Assembly (NCBI GenBank): GCA_937871715.1
Contig: CALMOE010000015.1
Coordinates: 1 to 53,191 of the forward strand
DNA: 53,191 bases
Direction of reading: 5' to 3'
From: an uncultured Geobacter sp.
Lineage (GTDB): Bacteria; Desulfobacterota; Desulfuromonadia; Geobacterales; DSM-12255
Shown in pieces: positions 43,280 through 49,715 of this stretch (position 1 is its first letter; every line of letters starts with the position of its first letter). The notes below the pieces were generated by a model, which was not told where the DNA came from, searched no databases, and worked only from the letters and a program-made list of their open reading frames with translations. The translations under genes and the position numbers were made by a program.

Positions 43280-43318
43280 ACTCTCCTCCTTGCATGCTGA
43301 TAGGGTGAGAGTAACAGA

Positions 43319-43345
43319 AGCTTGCGACAGAATACGTCGCAAGCT
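43319..43345. promoter_or_regulatory. 10-bp perfect inverted repeat upstream of the polyferredoxin gene
   Basis: AGCTTGCGAC (43319-43328), 7-nt centre, GTCGCAAGCT (43336-43345). It lies about 25 bp before the ATG at 43369 and about 40 bp upstream of the opposing small ORF. It could be an operator shared by divergent genes or an mRNA hairpin in the leader. No U-tract follows. Confidence 0.45.
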
Positions 43346-43368
43346 CCAGTACATCAAAGGAAAGCACC

Positions 43369-44349
43369 ATGGGCAACCGTTTCATGCAGCCGCTGCGCAT
43401 CGCCGTGCAGTGGCTCTACCTATTCTTCTGCCTCTGGCTCGGCTGGAGATTCTTCCAATTCGTCCTCCACTTCCGCACCGCCGGAGCCACCCCCTTCGTC
43501 TCCAGGCCGGAGGGGGTGGAGGCTTTCCTCCCCATCGCCGCCCTGATGGGGGTGAGGGAGTGGCTGGCAACCGGCAGGATCAACCCCTTCCACCCGGCGG
43601 CGGTGGTCATCCTCCTCAGCGTCATCCTGGTGTCGATGCTGCTGCGCCGCTCCTTCTGCTCCTGGATCTGCCCGGTGGGGACTGTCAGCGAGCTCCTCTG
43701 GAAGCGGGGCTTCTCCCTCATGCGGCGCAACATCAGCCCCCCACGCTGGCTCGACCTGCTGCTCCGCTCCCCCAAGTACCTCCTCCTTGCCTTCTTCCTC
43801 TACTCCATCTTCCTGGCCATGTCCGCACCCCAGGTGAGCGCCTTCCTCGCCTCGGACTACGCCAAGGTAGCCGATGTTCGCCTGCTGGAGTTCTTCCTCA
43901 ACCTTTCGGGCACGCCGCTGGTGGTGATCCTGGTCCTTCTACTCCTCTCCCTGCAGATGAAGAACCCCTTCTGCCGCTACCTCTGCCCCTACGGCGCCCT
44001 GCTGGGGCTGGCCGCCCTCCTCTCGCCGGCCAAGGTGACCCGCCACAAGGAGCAGTGTGTCTCATGCGGGGTCTGCAACCAGCTCTGCCCGGCCAATATC
44101 CCGGTGATGGAGAAGAGCCGGGTACACTCAACCGAGTGCATCGGCTGCTGGCGCTGCATCAGCCACTGCCGCGCCGAGGGGGCGCTCTCCATGGACCTGC
44201 CGGGACGGAAGATCGCCATCCCAGGCATCATCTTCACTATCCTGGTCATCGCCATCTTCTGGGGCGGTACCCTGGCCGGCAAGCTGAGCGGCCACTGGCA
44301 GACGGCCATCACCACGGACGAATACTCCCGCCTGCTTGGGGGGAGGTAG
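43369..44349 (+). CDS. NapH/YccM-like membrane-bound polyferredoxin
   Basis: 326 aa. Five or so membrane helices carry two cytoplasmic CxxxCP motifs (CSWICPVG and CRYLCPYGALLG) of the 4Fe-4S-binding NapH/CcoG family. A soluble double ferredoxin segment follows (CVSCGVCNQLCPANIP and CIGCWRCISHCRAEGAL, about 232-280), then a final membrane helix. Such proteins pass electrons between the quinone pool and periplasmic or cytoplasmic partners. No oxidoreductase is adjacent, so its partner is unknown. It is followed 2 bp later by sfsA. Confidence 0.85.
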   Translation: MGNRFMQPLRIAVQWLYLFFCLWLGWRFFQFVLHFRTAGATPFVSRPEGVEAFLPIAALMGVREWLATGRINPFHPAAVVILLSVILVSMLLRRSFCSWICPVGTVSELLWKRGFSLMRRNISPPRWLDLLLRSPKYLLLAFFLYSIFLAMSAPQVSAFLASDYAKVADVRLLEFFLNLSGTPLVVILVLLLLSLQMKNPFCRYLCPYGALLGLAALLSPAKVTRHKEQCVSCGVCNQLCPANIPVMEKSRVHSTECIGCWRCISHCRAEGALSMDLPGRKIAIPGIIFTILVIAIFWGGTLAGKLSGHWQTAITTDEYSRLLGGR

Positions 44350-44351
44350 CG

Positions 44352-45047
44352 ATGAAACTGCCTCACCTTCTCCCGGGCAGACTGATCCGCCGCTACAAGC
44401 GCTTCCTCGCCGACGTGCTCCTCGACAGCGGCGAGACCGTCACCGCCCACTGCCCCAACTCGGGGAGCATGATGGGGTGCAACATCCCTGGCAGCAGGGT
44501 CTTCCTCTCAGTCAGCGGCAACCAGACGCGCAAGTACCCCTACACCTGGGAGATGGTGGAGACTAACGGGGTCTGGGCGGGTATCAACACCTCCCTCCCC
44601 AACCGGATCGTCCACGAGGCGATCTCCCAGGGCGAGATCCCGGAGCTGGCCGGGTACAAAAACATCCGCCCCGAGGTCCCCTATGGCAAAGGCAGCCGCA
44701 TCGACCTGCTCCTGAGCAATGGTGGGCCGGACTGCTACGTGGAGATCAAGAACGTGACCCTGGTGGAAGAAGGAAGGGCGCTTTTCCCGGACGCGGTGAC
44801 CACCCGGGGGCAGAAACACCTGAAGGAGCTGATGGAGGTGGTGCGTAGCGGTGGACGCGGGGTAATTTTCTTCCTCGTGCAGCGGAGCGACGCCGAGTCG
44901 GTCTCGCCGGCCGACGCCATCGACCCGGAGTACGGCCGACTGCTGCGCACAGCCGTTGCCGGCGGGGTCGAGGCGCTCGCCTACCGGGCGGAGGTCACCC
45001 CTGGGGAGATCCGCCTCGCCCGGCGCCTTGATGTGGTCCCCAGCTAA
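44352..45047 (+). CDS. sfsA: SfsA family DNA/RNA nuclease
   Basis: 231 aa from ATG 44352 (GGGAGGT upstream). Conserved parts are HLLPGRLIRRYKRFLADV, HCPNSGSM, and the PD-(D/E)xK-like catalytic run GKGSRIDLLL...CYVEIKNVTLVEEGRA, with TTRGQKHLKEL. SfsA was first linked to sugar fermentation in E. coli and is now described as a nuclease. A larger overlapping frame covering 43290-45047 has no real N-terminal content. Complete and typical. Confidence 0.92.
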   Translation: MKLPHLLPGRLIRRYKRFLADVLLDSGETVTAHCPNSGSMMGCNIPGSRVFLSVSGNQTRKYPYTWEMVETNGVWAGINTSLPNRIVHEAISQGEIPELAGYKNIRPEVPYGKGSRIDLLLSNGGPDCYVEIKNVTLVEEGRALFPDAVTTRGQKHLKELMEVVRSGGRGVIFFLVQRSDAESVSPADAIDPEYGRLLRTAVAGGVEALAYRAEVTPGEIRLARRLDVVPS

Positions 45048-45226
45048 CGCCAGGTGGGCGGCAAGAACTGCAACATGACAGGTGAACCATGCGAGCACTC
45101 CACCTGGACATCTCGCGGCAGCTTGAGAAGATCCGCATCCGGCTGAACACGGACGGAGAGGAGAGCCTGCCCCTGAGGTAATGGGAGATGACCGGATAGC
45201 CTTCCGCTTCGTCCCGACTGAGCGGG
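45048..45226. other. Spacer between sfsA and the arsR promoter
   Basis: No convincing gene. A 30-codon frame at 45089-45181 starts with an ATG behind AGGTGA and encodes an amphipathic peptide (DISRQLEKIRIRLNTDGEE), but has no other support. Confidence 0.3.
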
Positions 45227-45255
45227 TTGACACTGGCCAAATATGATTATATGAC
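45227..45255 (+). promoter_or_regulatory. Promoter of the arsR-CDF-hgcAB operon
   Basis: TTGACA (45227-45232), 17 bp, TATGAC (45250-45255). The -10 lies inside the inverted repeat at 45239-45270, so a bound repressor would block RNA polymerase. A perfect TATAAT at 45258-45263 is too far from the -35. Confidence 0.65.
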
Positions 45256-45270
45256 TATATAATCATATTT
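45239..45270. promoter_or_regulatory. ArsR operator, perfect 14-bp-arm inverted repeat
   Basis: AAATATGATTATAT (45239-45252), GACT, ATATAATCATATTT (45257-45270). It is AT-rich and long, like ArsR/SmtB-family operators, and sits over the promoter 13 bp upstream of the arsR start codon. Autoregulation is therefore likely. Confidence 0.8.
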
Positions 45271-45282
45271 GCCGGAGCCGTG

Positions 45283-45606
45283 ATGAGCCCATCAACAAGC
45301 ACCCTTGCCGATATCCTCAAATCCCTCGCCCAACCGACCCGGCTGAAGATTGTCGAATTCCTCCGTGACGGCGAGCGCTGCGTCTGCGAGATCTTCCCGG
45401 CCATCGGCGAAGAGCAGTCCAACACCTCCCGCCACCTGGCATACATGCAGACCCACGGCATCCTCACCCGCCGCAAGGAGGGGGTGAAGATCTTTTACGG
45501 TCTGAAACACCAGGAAGCTCTGGCCATCGTCGACCTGGCGGCGAAGATGGCGAGGCGAGAGGGCGGGAGACGCCGCGAAACGCCGGCCGCCGGAAAGGTG
45601 GCGTGA
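45283..45606 (+). CDS. ArsR-family metal-responsive repressor with CxC motif
   Basis: 107 aa winged-helix dimer. ATG 45283 is preferred over GTG 45280. Family landmarks: LKSLAQPTRLKIVEFL, the recognition region QSNTSRHLAYMQTHGIL, and the wing RRKEGVKIFYGL. Cys33-Val-Cys35 in ERCVCEIFPAI matches the ELCVCDL metal-binding box of ArsR/CadC-type sensors for soft metals. It is first in an operon with a CDF-like transporter, hgcA and hgcB, and is expected to repress its own promoter. ArsR-like genes next to hgcAB are, as I recall, known in some mercury methylators. Inducer unknown. Confidence 0.88.
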   Translation: MSPSTSTLADILKSLAQPTRLKIVEFLRDGERCVCEIFPAIGEEQSNTSRHLAYMQTHGILTRRKEGVKIFYGLKHQEALAIVDLAAKMARREGGRRRETPAAGKVA

Positions 45607-46278
45607 ATGCTCTGCGACAAGATGCTGCGCCTCCAGGCGCTCTACCGCACCGCCGCCCTGCTGGCGCTGATCACCATCGGCTACAACATCCTCGAGGGGG
45701 TCGTGTCGGTCTGGTTCGGAACTGAGGACGAGACCATCTCCCTCTTCGGCTTCGGCCTGGACTCCTTCGTCGAGGTCATCTCCGACGTCGGCATCTGGCA
45801 CATGGTCCGCCGCCTTGGCCGCGGTGAGGCGCAGGAGCGGGACAGCTTCGAGCGCCGTGCCCTGCTGGTGACCGCCGGAGCCTTCTACCTCCTGGCAGCC
45901 GGCCTGCTGGCAACGGCGGTCGTCTCGATGATGCAGGGGCACCATCCCGAGACCACCCGCTGGGGGATCATCGTCTCCCTGATCTCCATCGCATCCATGT
46001 GGCTGCTGATCCGTTACAAGGTGAAGGTAGGGACCGCCCTCAGCTCCCCCGCCATCCTGGCCGATGCCGCCTGCAGCCGCACCTGCCTGCAGCTCTCCGT
46101 AGCCCTCCTGGGGGCCAGCGCCGGCTATGCCCTCACCGGGATCGGCTGGCTCGACTCCGCCGGTTCCCTGCTGATCGCCCTCCTCTCCCTGCGCGAGGGG
46201 AGGGAGGCCATGGCCAAGGCCAGGGGGCTCGCCTCCCCCTGCTCCTGCAGTTGCGGCTGCGGCTCCACGAGGGACTAG
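45607..46278 (+). CDS. CDF-like metal transporter, Cys variant with CxCxCxC tail
   Basis: 223 aa, six membrane helices, no cytoplasmic C-terminal domain (typical CDF proteins are about 300 aa). TM2 has Asp52, Glu56 and Asp60 in FGLDSFVEVISD. In TM5, where CDF proteins carry ADAxHxxxD, this one has ADAACSRTC: Cys156 replaces His and Cys160 replaces Asp. The tail SPCSCSCGCGS (Cys212, 214, 216, 218) could hold a thiophilic metal. The start directly follows the arsR stop (TGAATG). The substitutions suggest transport of Hg, Cd, Cu(I) or a similar ion; direction and substrate are inferred. I recall this Cys variant as a recurring uncharacterised subfamily. Confidence 0.75.
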   Translation: MLCDKMLRLQALYRTAALLALITIGYNILEGVVSVWFGTEDETISLFGFGLDSFVEVISDVGIWHMVRRLGRGEAQERDSFERRALLVTAGAFYLLAAGLLATAVVSMMQGHHPETTRWGIIVSLISIASMWLLIRYKVKVGTALSSPAILADAACSRTCLQLSVALLGASAGYALTGIGWLDSAGSLLIALLSLREGREAMAKARGLASPCSCSCGCGSTRD

Positions 46279-46317
46279 GCCTGCCCCATCGCAATCCGGC
46301 TGAAGAAAGGGATAATC

Positions 46318-47502
46318 ATGACAATAAAACCCAAGGGGGCACCCCCCCCCTTCTCCATCAAAGGGGTCCGCAGGGCGCCCCAACCTCTCCCCTCAGCCAA
46401 AACCCCCTGCACCCCGGGAGAGGGTAACGCCACCGACAAGCCCCCCTGCTGAGGCCCGCCTGTCTCCGCCGGCGGCGGAGAGATCAGCGAAAAAAGCCCG
46501 GGCTTCCTCGAATGGATCGAAACCCCGGCTGGCCGGGTGGCGCGCATAACGACCGTAACCGGCTGGAACGAGAGGCTCGGCGCCTGGAAGGTCCGCTGGG
46601 GGATCGGCCGCAACGACTTCATCGTCCCCCCCGGCCTCTACGCCATCGGCCAGCCAAAACCCGACGACCCGGTGGTGGTCACCGCCAACTATCAGATGAC
46701 CTTCGACATCGTCCGCCGCGCTCTGGACGGGCGGAACGTCTGGCTGCTGGTGCTGGAGACCTACGGCATCAACGTCTGGTGCGCAGCAGGCAAGGGGACC
46801 TTCGGCACTGGAGAGGTCGTCCGGCGGGTGACCTCCACCCGCCTGGCGGAGGTGGTCAGCCACCGCCGCCTGATCCTGCCGATCCTGGGGGCTGCCGGAG
46901 TCTCGGCCCCACAGGTTGCCGCCCGCTGCGGCTTCAGCGTCAACTACGCCGCCATCCGCGCCGCTGACCTCCCGGCCTACCTGGATGGCGGCATGATCAC
47001 CACCCGGCAGATGGGGGAGCTGACCTTTTCCCTCCATGAGCGGTTGGTGCTGATCCCGGTGGAGCTTGTCCTGGCCATGAAGTGGCTCCTGCCGGCAGCA
47101 GCCGTGCTCTTCCTCGTGGGGGCCATCACGGGGGGGATGCCAGCCGGTATCACCATGGCGCTGGCCCTGACAGGCGCCGCCCTTGCCGGGATTGCCGCCG
47201 CCCCACTGCTCCTCCCCTGGCTCCCGTCGCGCAGCTTCGCCTTAAAGGGTGCCTGCACCGGCCTCGCCTGGAGCATCGCCCTCCACTTAATGGCCAAAGG
47301 GGGCTCCTGGGGGCTCCCCGTGAACCTGGCCGCACTCCTTGCCCTGCCGGCAGTCAGTGCCTACTGTACACTCAGCTTCACCGGCTGCACGCCATTCACC
47401 TCCCGCTCCGGGGTGAAGAAGGAGATGCGCCTCGGCCTGCCGCTCATGGCCGTCTCCATCTTCCTTGCCGGCATTCTGCTCATCATCGGAGGGATTGTCT
47501 GA
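46318..47502 (+). CDS. hgcA: HgcA, corrinoid mercury-methylation protein with in-frame TGA (candidate selenoprotein)
   Basis: Corrinoid protein that, with HgcB, methylates Hg(II). The frame from ATG 46318 (AAAGGGA upstream) to the stop at 47502 is 394 codons with one internal TGA at 46450-46452 (codon 45). The cobalamin-binding signature NVWCAAGK is intact with Cys155. The membrane domain (about 245-394) has about five helices. The first part, with FSIKGVRRAP, TPCTPGEGN and DKPPC-U-GPPV, agrees with the HgcA N-terminus I remember, where the TGA position is Cys. Between the TGA and the next in-frame start (GTG 46537, no ribosome-binding site) lies the conserved PGFLEWIETPAGRV, so translation must pass the TGA. 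A hairpin 10-29 nt after it looks like a SECIS. Alternatives are a stop mutation, a sequencing error, or a truncated 321-aa protein. The stop overlaps the hgcB start (TGATG). Confidence 0.88.
46463..46481 (+). promoter_or_regulatory. Candidate bacterial SECIS hairpin of hgcA
   Basis: TCTCCGCC (46463-46470), loop GGC (46471-46473), GGCGGAGA (46474-46481): perfect 8-bp stem. The loop begins 18 nt after the TGA. In E. coli fdhF the apical loop starts 17 nt after the UGA. A G in the first loop positions fits the published bacterial SECIS pattern. An outer GCCCG (46454-46458) / CGGGC (46499-46503) pairing is also possible. Confidence 0.6.
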
Positions 47503-47792
47503 TGCGTGGATTCCACTACCTGAAAAACGTCGTAACCCTGCAATTCGACAGTGAGAAGTGCGTCGGCTGCGGCTTATGCCCGCGGGTCTGCCCCCACCGG
47601 GTTTTCTCCATGGAGGGTGGCAAGGCAGTTTTGATGGAAAAGGACGACTGCATGGAGTGCGGCGCCTGCGCCCTCAACTGCCCGGTAAAGGCGATCAGGG
47701 TCGATGCCGGGGTCGGCTGCGCCTCGGGGATGATCAACGAATGGCTGCAGGAGCACGGCCTGGGCCGGAAGGGGAGCGGCGGCTGCGGCTGA
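47502..47792 (+). CDS. hgcB: HgcB, 2[4Fe-4S] ferredoxin partner of HgcA
   Basis: 96 aa from ATG 47502, which overlaps the hgcA stop and has GGAGGG upstream. Two ferredoxin motifs (CVGCGLCPRVCP, CMECGACALNCP) at residues 20-30 and 50-60 are followed by VDAGVGCASG with Cys73, the strictly conserved extra Cys of HgcB, and one C-terminal Cys95 (GSGGCG). Family members are reported to end in a Cys pair; here I see one. It likely reduces the HgcA corrinoid and may pass Hg(II) to it. The convergent TVP38 gene ends 8 bp downstream. Confidence 0.93.
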   Translation: MRGFHYLKNVVTLQFDSEKCVGCGLCPRVCPHRVFSMEGGKAVLMEKDDCMECGACALNCPVKAIRVDAGVGCASGMINEWLQEHGLGRKGSGGCG

Positions 47793-47799
47793 AGGGATT

Positions 47800-48474
47800 T
47801 CAGCGCGTGCGCTGCCACCTGGCATAGAGGGTCGGCACCAGGGCGAAGAGGCCGAGGAGCGAGAAGGAGAATATCACCCTGGGGGAGGCGATAGCCGCCA
47901 CGCTGTCGATGCTCGCCAGGCTGGCGCCGGCATTGACGTAGACGAAACCGCCGGGGATGATCCCAACCAGGGTTCCGGCGACGAAGGTGCGCAGCGGCAG
48001 GCGGGTTAGACCCGCTGCCAGGTTGATGAGGAAGAAGGGGAAGAGGGGAACCAGGCGCAGGAAGAGGAGATAGCCGAGGCCTCTCGCCTCCAGCTCCCGG
48101 TTGACCCCCTCCAGGCTCGCACCGAACCTGCGCTGCACAGGTTCGCGCAAGAGGTAGCGGGTCGCCAGGAAGGCCAGGGTGGCGCCGCAGGTGGCGGCGA
48201 TCACCGCCCAGAGAGTCCCCAGCAGCGGCCCGAAGATGGCCCCGGCAGCCAGAGACATTACCGCCGCTCCGGGCAGGGATAGGGCCGTCTGCAGGACGTA
48301 GATGGCAACGAAGCAGGCAACCAGGGAGACGGGGTGAGCCCCATGGTATGCCACGAGGGCCTGGCGGTTCTCCCGCAGAGCCGCCAGGGAGATGAATCTC
48401 CCCAGGTCGAAGAGAAAGAAGCCGGCAACCAGCAGCACCACCCCTGCTGCCAAAAGAAGCCTCCCCCTGGTCAT
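47800..48474 (-). CDS. TVP38/TMEM64-family membrane protein (VTT domain)
   Basis: 224 aa, about six membrane helices. The DedA-like VTT core is visible in [18 protein letters not shown], a re-entrant loop with [19 protein letters not shown], and [17 protein letters not shown]38 proteins are thought to be lipid scramblases or exporters and occur beside or fused to mercuric reductase in some bacteria, though here it is simply the last gene of an msrA-msrB-TVP38 unit. It overlaps msrB by 4 bp and converges on hgcB. Confidence 0.85.
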   Translation of the reverse strand: MTRGRLLLAAGVVLLVAGFFLFDLGRFISLAALRENRQALVAYHGAHPVSLVACFVAIYVLQTALSLPGAAVMSLAAGAIFGPLLGTLWAVIAATCGATLAFLATRYLLREPVQRRFGASLEGVNRELEARGLGYLLFLRLVPLFPFFLINLAAGLTRLPLRTFVAGTLVGIIPGGFVYVNAGASLASIDSVAAIASPRVIFSFSLLGLFALVPTLYARWQRTR

Positions 48475-49004
48475 GGCGCCTTGACGAAGCGCATGGCTGC
48501 GGAGTTCATGCAGTAGCGCAGCCCGGTGGGCTTCGGGCCGTCATCGAAAACATGCCCCAGGTGGGCGTCGCAGCGGCTGCAGAGGACCTCGGTCCGCTTC
48601 ATGAAAAAGCTGTCGTCAGAGCTGGTGACGATGTTCTCCCTTGCTATTGGCTGCCAGAAACTGGGCCAACCGGTGCCGGAGTCGTACTTCTGCTCCGAGC
48701 TGAACAGATCGTTGCCGCAACCGACGCAGCGGTATATCCCCTTCTCATGGTTGTTCCAGGTGGCGCCGCTGAATGCCCGCTCCGTACCCTTCTCCCGGGT
48801 CACGTGGTACTCTTCGGGGGTTAGCTGTTTCCTCCACTCCGCCTCGCTCTTAACTACCCTGTCGCTCATGACATAACCTTTTTTCTCCGCCGAATAGAGC
48901 CTCAACTTTCCCCCTCCGGCCGCAGAGCCGGGAGGGGATGCGCCGCCGCTGCAGGCCACGACGACGGCAAGCAGCAGCGCAAAGATTACCGACCACCTCT
49001 TCAT
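48471..49004 (-). CDS. msrB: Peptide-methionine (R)-S-oxide reductase, lipoprotein form
   Basis: 177 aa. A lipoprotein signal ([14 protein letters not shown], lipidated Cys about 18) places it in the periplasm. The Zn site CVGCGNDLF...[10 protein letters not shown] and catalytic Cys in [10 protein letters not shown], with GTGWPSFW, are complete. It reduces Met-R-sulfoxide. It lies between msrA and TVP38 and overlaps the latter by 4 bp. Confidence 0.93.
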   Translation of the reverse strand: MKRWSVIFALLLAVVVACSGGASPPGSAAGGGKLRLYSAEKKGYVMSDRVVKSEAEWRKQLTPEEYHVTREKGTERAFSGATWNNHEKGIYRCVGCGNDLFSSEQKYDSGTGWPSFWQPIARENIVTSSDDSFFMKRTEVLCSRCDAHLGHVFDDGPKPTGLRYCMNSAAMRFVKAP

Positions 49005-49013
49005 GACAGCCTC

Positions 49014-49619
49014 CTAGTGACCGACACTCTCCCCCCAGAGCTCCTTCAGCCTCCGGTCGCGGCCGCAGGAGGTGCGGTAGTACTTATAGCGCAGAGGGTT
49101 CTTCCTGTAGTACTGCTGGTGGTACTCCTCCGCCGGGTAAAACTCGCCGGCGGCCGTGATCTCGGTGACTATCGCTCCGATAAACGGCTTGCGCTTCTCC
49201 AGGAGCTCCCGCGACCTGATGGCCAGGCGGCGCTGCTCCTCCCCCAGGTAAAAGATGGCGCTGCGGTACTGGTGGCCGCTGTCGCAGAACTGGCGGTCCC
49301 TGGCGGTCGGGTCTATGTTGCGCCAGAAGACATCCAGCAGCCTGGCATAGCCGATCTTGCGCGGATCGAAAACCACCTGCACCGCCTCGGCGTGGCCGGT
49401 ACCCCCGGCCGAAACCTCCTCGTAGGTGGGATTCTTCTTCGTCCCACCGGTGTAGCCCGGCGTTACTGAGATAACCCCATCCAGGGAGTCGAAGGAAGGC
49501 TCCATGCACCAGAAGCAGCCGCCGGCAAAGATCGCCTTCTCAGCCACTGCAAGGGTCGCGGTGGGTAGGGCCAGGCAGGCCGCCATCACAGCGGCCAGCA
49601 GCAATCTGCATCTTGCCAT
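49014..49619 (-). CDS. msrA: Peptide-methionine (S)-S-oxide reductase, exported
   Basis: 201 aa with an N-terminal signal peptide (about 1-26). The active site GGCFWCMEPSFD holds nucleophile Cys35 and Cys38. GYTGGTKKNPTYEEVSAGGT and GHQYRSAIFY are family motifs. It reduces Met-S-sulfoxide in envelope proteins. First gene of the msrA-msrB-TVP38 unit. Some Geobacter MsrA proteins are selenoproteins; this one has Cys codons. Confidence 0.93.
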   Translation of the reverse strand: MARCRLLLAAVMAACLALPTATLAVAEKAIFAGGCFWCMEPSFDSLDGVISVTPGYTGGTKKNPTYEEVSAGGTGHAEAVQVVFDPRKIGYARLLDVFWRNIDPTARDRQFCDSGHQYRSAIFYLGEEQRRLAIRSRELLEKRKPFIGAIVTEITAAGEFYPAEEYHQQYYRKNPLRYKYYRTSCGRDRRLKELWGESVGH

Positions 49620-49715
49620 GATCCCGCCTTTCCGGGAACCAGGGGGTAGTCACCCCCGCCCCTTTTCTTTCATTATAACAGCAACCGCCACCAGGGGGGG
49701 CTGAAAATCGCCCGG

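Noticed and set aside
43290-44351. Front part of a 585-codon frame running into sfsA
   Set aside because: Overlaps the polyferredoxin gene in another frame; His/Pro/Gly-rich product. The true sfsA start is ATG 44352.
45089-45181. 30-codon ORF between sfsA and arsR
   Set aside because: Short, no family, weak ribosome-binding site; not enough support to call a gene.
46537-47502. HgcA starting at GTG 46537
   Set aside because: No ribosome-binding site, and conserved HgcA residues lie upstream of it in the same frame, so it is not the natural start; the full frame through the TGA is preferred.
47790-47820. Second selenocysteine at the hgcB stop codon
   Set aside because: Only a small AGCGC/GCGCT palindrome about 10 nt after the TGA, too close for a SECIS; readthrough would run antisense into the TVP38 gene without family-like sequence.
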